From Forficula auricularia (taxonomy: Eukaryota; Arthropoda; Insecta; Dermaptera; Forficulidae), in contig JALMQS010000085.1 in NCBI GenBank assembly GCA_024734495.1, positions 22,449,077-22,513,076 of the forward strand: a DNA stretch of 64,000 nucleotides. Direction: 5' to 3'. The notes under the pieces are model-generated. The model worked only from the letters and a program-made list of their open reading frames with translations. It had not been told where the DNA came from and made no database searches. Positions 48,901 through 51,900 of this stretch are shown piece after piece; position 1 is the stretch's first letter, and each line of letters opens with the position of its first letter. The position numbers were made by a program, and so were the translations under genes.

Positions 48901-51900
48901 GGAGAAAACTTAGGGTAGTAATATTAGAGTACCAATAAAGGTATTCCAACAATAAAATCTTTACCGGGAATTATTTCATGTTAAAATCGTAATTTGCCTG
49001 GACTCTATTTATATTTAGGTGAAATAGACATTATGGTAAATCAGATGAAAATTAGATAGTCTTTATTAGTGAAATTTTACATACCTAATATGTTTAACTT
49101 TCGAACTGATGAATTTAGTTCGGCTATAGGTACTTATTGTTCATTTTTTGACTAAACTTATGTGTAAAGCAGTGTCGGTTAACGTTTACGATTCACAAGA
49201 TATATCTCTCATCATATTTCAGAACACACATTTTTAAAACACAGATTTATTATTAATTTATTAGCTGAAGAGAAAACACTAGTATAGGAATAACAACGTT
49301 TACCGGGCCTATACAAGTTTCACTTAAAAAAAATGAATAAATAAATATAATAAATAAATAAGAATGTAAATTTGACTCTTTGGCTTAGGGACTTTTATGT
49401 TATTGTTTATTCACTTTTCATTGTTGTTTATTTATTTATAATAAATAAATAAGAATGTAAATTTGACTCTTTGGTTTAGGGACTTTTATGTTATTGTTTA
49501 TTCACTTTGCATTGTTGTTTATTTATTTATAATAAATAAATAAGAATGTAAATTTGACTCTTTGGTTTAGGGACTTTTATGTTATTGTTTATTCACTTTG
49601 CATTGTTGTTTATTTATTTATAATAAATAAATAAGAATGTAAATTTGACTATTTGGTTTAGGGACTTTTATGTTATTGTTTATTCACTTTGCATTGTTGT
49701 TTATTTATTTATAATAAATAAATAAGAATGTAAATTTGACTCTTTGGTTTAGGGACTTTTATGTTATTGTTTATTCACTTTGCATTGTTGTTTATTTATT
49801 TATAATAAATAAATAAGAATGTAAATTTGACTCTTTGGTTTAGGGACTTTTATGTTATTGTTTATTCACTTTGCATTGTTGTTTATTTATTTATAATAAA
49901 TAAATAAGAATGTAAATTTGACTATTTGGTTTAGGGACTTTTATGTTATTGTTTATTCACTTTGCATTGTTGTTTATTTATTTATAATAAATAAATAAGA
50001 ATGTAAATTTGACTCTTTGGTTTAGGGACTTTTATGTTATTGTTTATTCACTTTGCATTGTTGTTTATTTATTTATAATAAATAAATAAGAATGTAAATT
50101 TGACTCTTTGGTTTAGGGACTTTTATGTTATTGTTTATTCACTTTGCATTGTTGTTTATTTATTTATAATAAATAAATAAGAATGTAAATTTGACTCTTT
50201 GGTTTAGGGACTTTTATGTTATTGTTTATTCACTTTGCATTGTTGTTTATTTATTTATAATAAATAAATAAGAATGTAAATTTGACTCTTTGGTTTAGGG
50301 ACTTTTATGTTATTGTTTATTCACTTTGCATTGTTGTTTATTTATTTATAATAAATAAATAAGAATGTAAATTTGACTCTTTGGTTTAGGGACTTTTATG
50401 TTATTGTTTATTCACTTTGCATTGTTGTTTATTTATTTATAATAAATAAATAAGAATGTAAATTTGACTATTTGGTTTAGGGACTTTTATGTTATTGTTT
50501 ATTCACTTTGCATTGTTGTTTATTTATTTATAATAAATAAATAAGAATGTAAATTTGACTCTTTGGTTTAGGGACTTTTATGTTATTGTTTATTCACTTT
50601 GCATTGTTGTTTATTTATTTATAATAAATAAATAAGAATGTAAATTTGACTCTTTGGTTTAGGGACTTTTATGTTATTGTTTATTCACTTTGCATTGTTG
50701 TTTATTTATTTATAATAAATAAATAAGAATGTAAATTTGACTCTTTGGTTTAGGGACTTTTATGTTATTGTTTATTCACTTTGCATTGTTGTTTATTTAT
50801 TTATAATAAATAAATAAGAATGTAAATTTGACTCTTTGGTTTAGGGACTTTTATGTTATTGTTTATTCACTTTGCATTGTTGTTTATTTATTTATAATAA
50901 ATAAATAAGAATGTAAATTTGACTCTTTGGTTTAGGGACTTTTATGTTATTGTTTATTCACTTTGCATTGTTGTTTATTTATTTATAATAAATAAATAAG
51001 AATGTAAATTTGACTCTTTGGTTTAGGGACTTTTATGTTATTGTTTATTCACTTTGCATTGTTGTTTATTTATTTATAATAAATAAATAAGAATGTAAAT
51101 TTGACTCTTTGGTTTAGGGACTTTTATGTTATTGTTTATTCACTTTGCATTGTTGTTTATTTATTTATAATAAATAAATAAGAATGTAAATTTGACTCTT
51201 TGGTTTAGGGACTTTTATGTTATTGTTTATTCACTTTGCATTGTTGTTTATTTATTTATAATAAATAAATAAGAATGTAAATTTGACTCTTTGGTTTAGG
51301 GACTTTTATGTTATTGTTTATTCACTTTGCATTGTTGTTTATTTATTATAATAAATAAATAAGAATGTAAATTTGACTCTTTGGTTTGGGACTTTTATGT
51401 TATTGTTTATTCACTTTTCATTGTTGTTTATTTATTTATAATAAATAAATAGGAATGTAAATTTGACTCTTTGGTTTAGGGACTTTTATGTTATTGTTTA
51501 TTCACTTTGCATTGTTGTTTATTTATTTATAATAAATAAATAAGAATGTAAATTTGACTCTTTGGTTTAGGGACTTTTATGTTATTGTTTATTCACTTTG
51601 CATTGTTGTTTATTTATTTATAATAAATAAATAAGAATGTAAATTTGACTCTTTGGTTTAGGGACTTTTATGTTATTGTTTATTCACTTTGTATTGTTGT
51701 TTATTTATTTATAATAAATAAATAAGCATGTAAATTTGACTCTTTGGTTTAGGGACTTTTATGTTATTGTTTATTCACTTTTCATTGTTGTTTATTTATT
51801 TATTTTTAATTGCTTGATACATTGTTTCTCATTTCTATTTTAATAGAATATCCTATTTTGTTAATTGTATCTGTGCTACGATAAAACCATTAGAATAAGG

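Noticed and set aside
49334..51803. CRISPR-like array in the 91-bp repeat
   Set aside because: No spacers vary; it is a plain tandem satellite.
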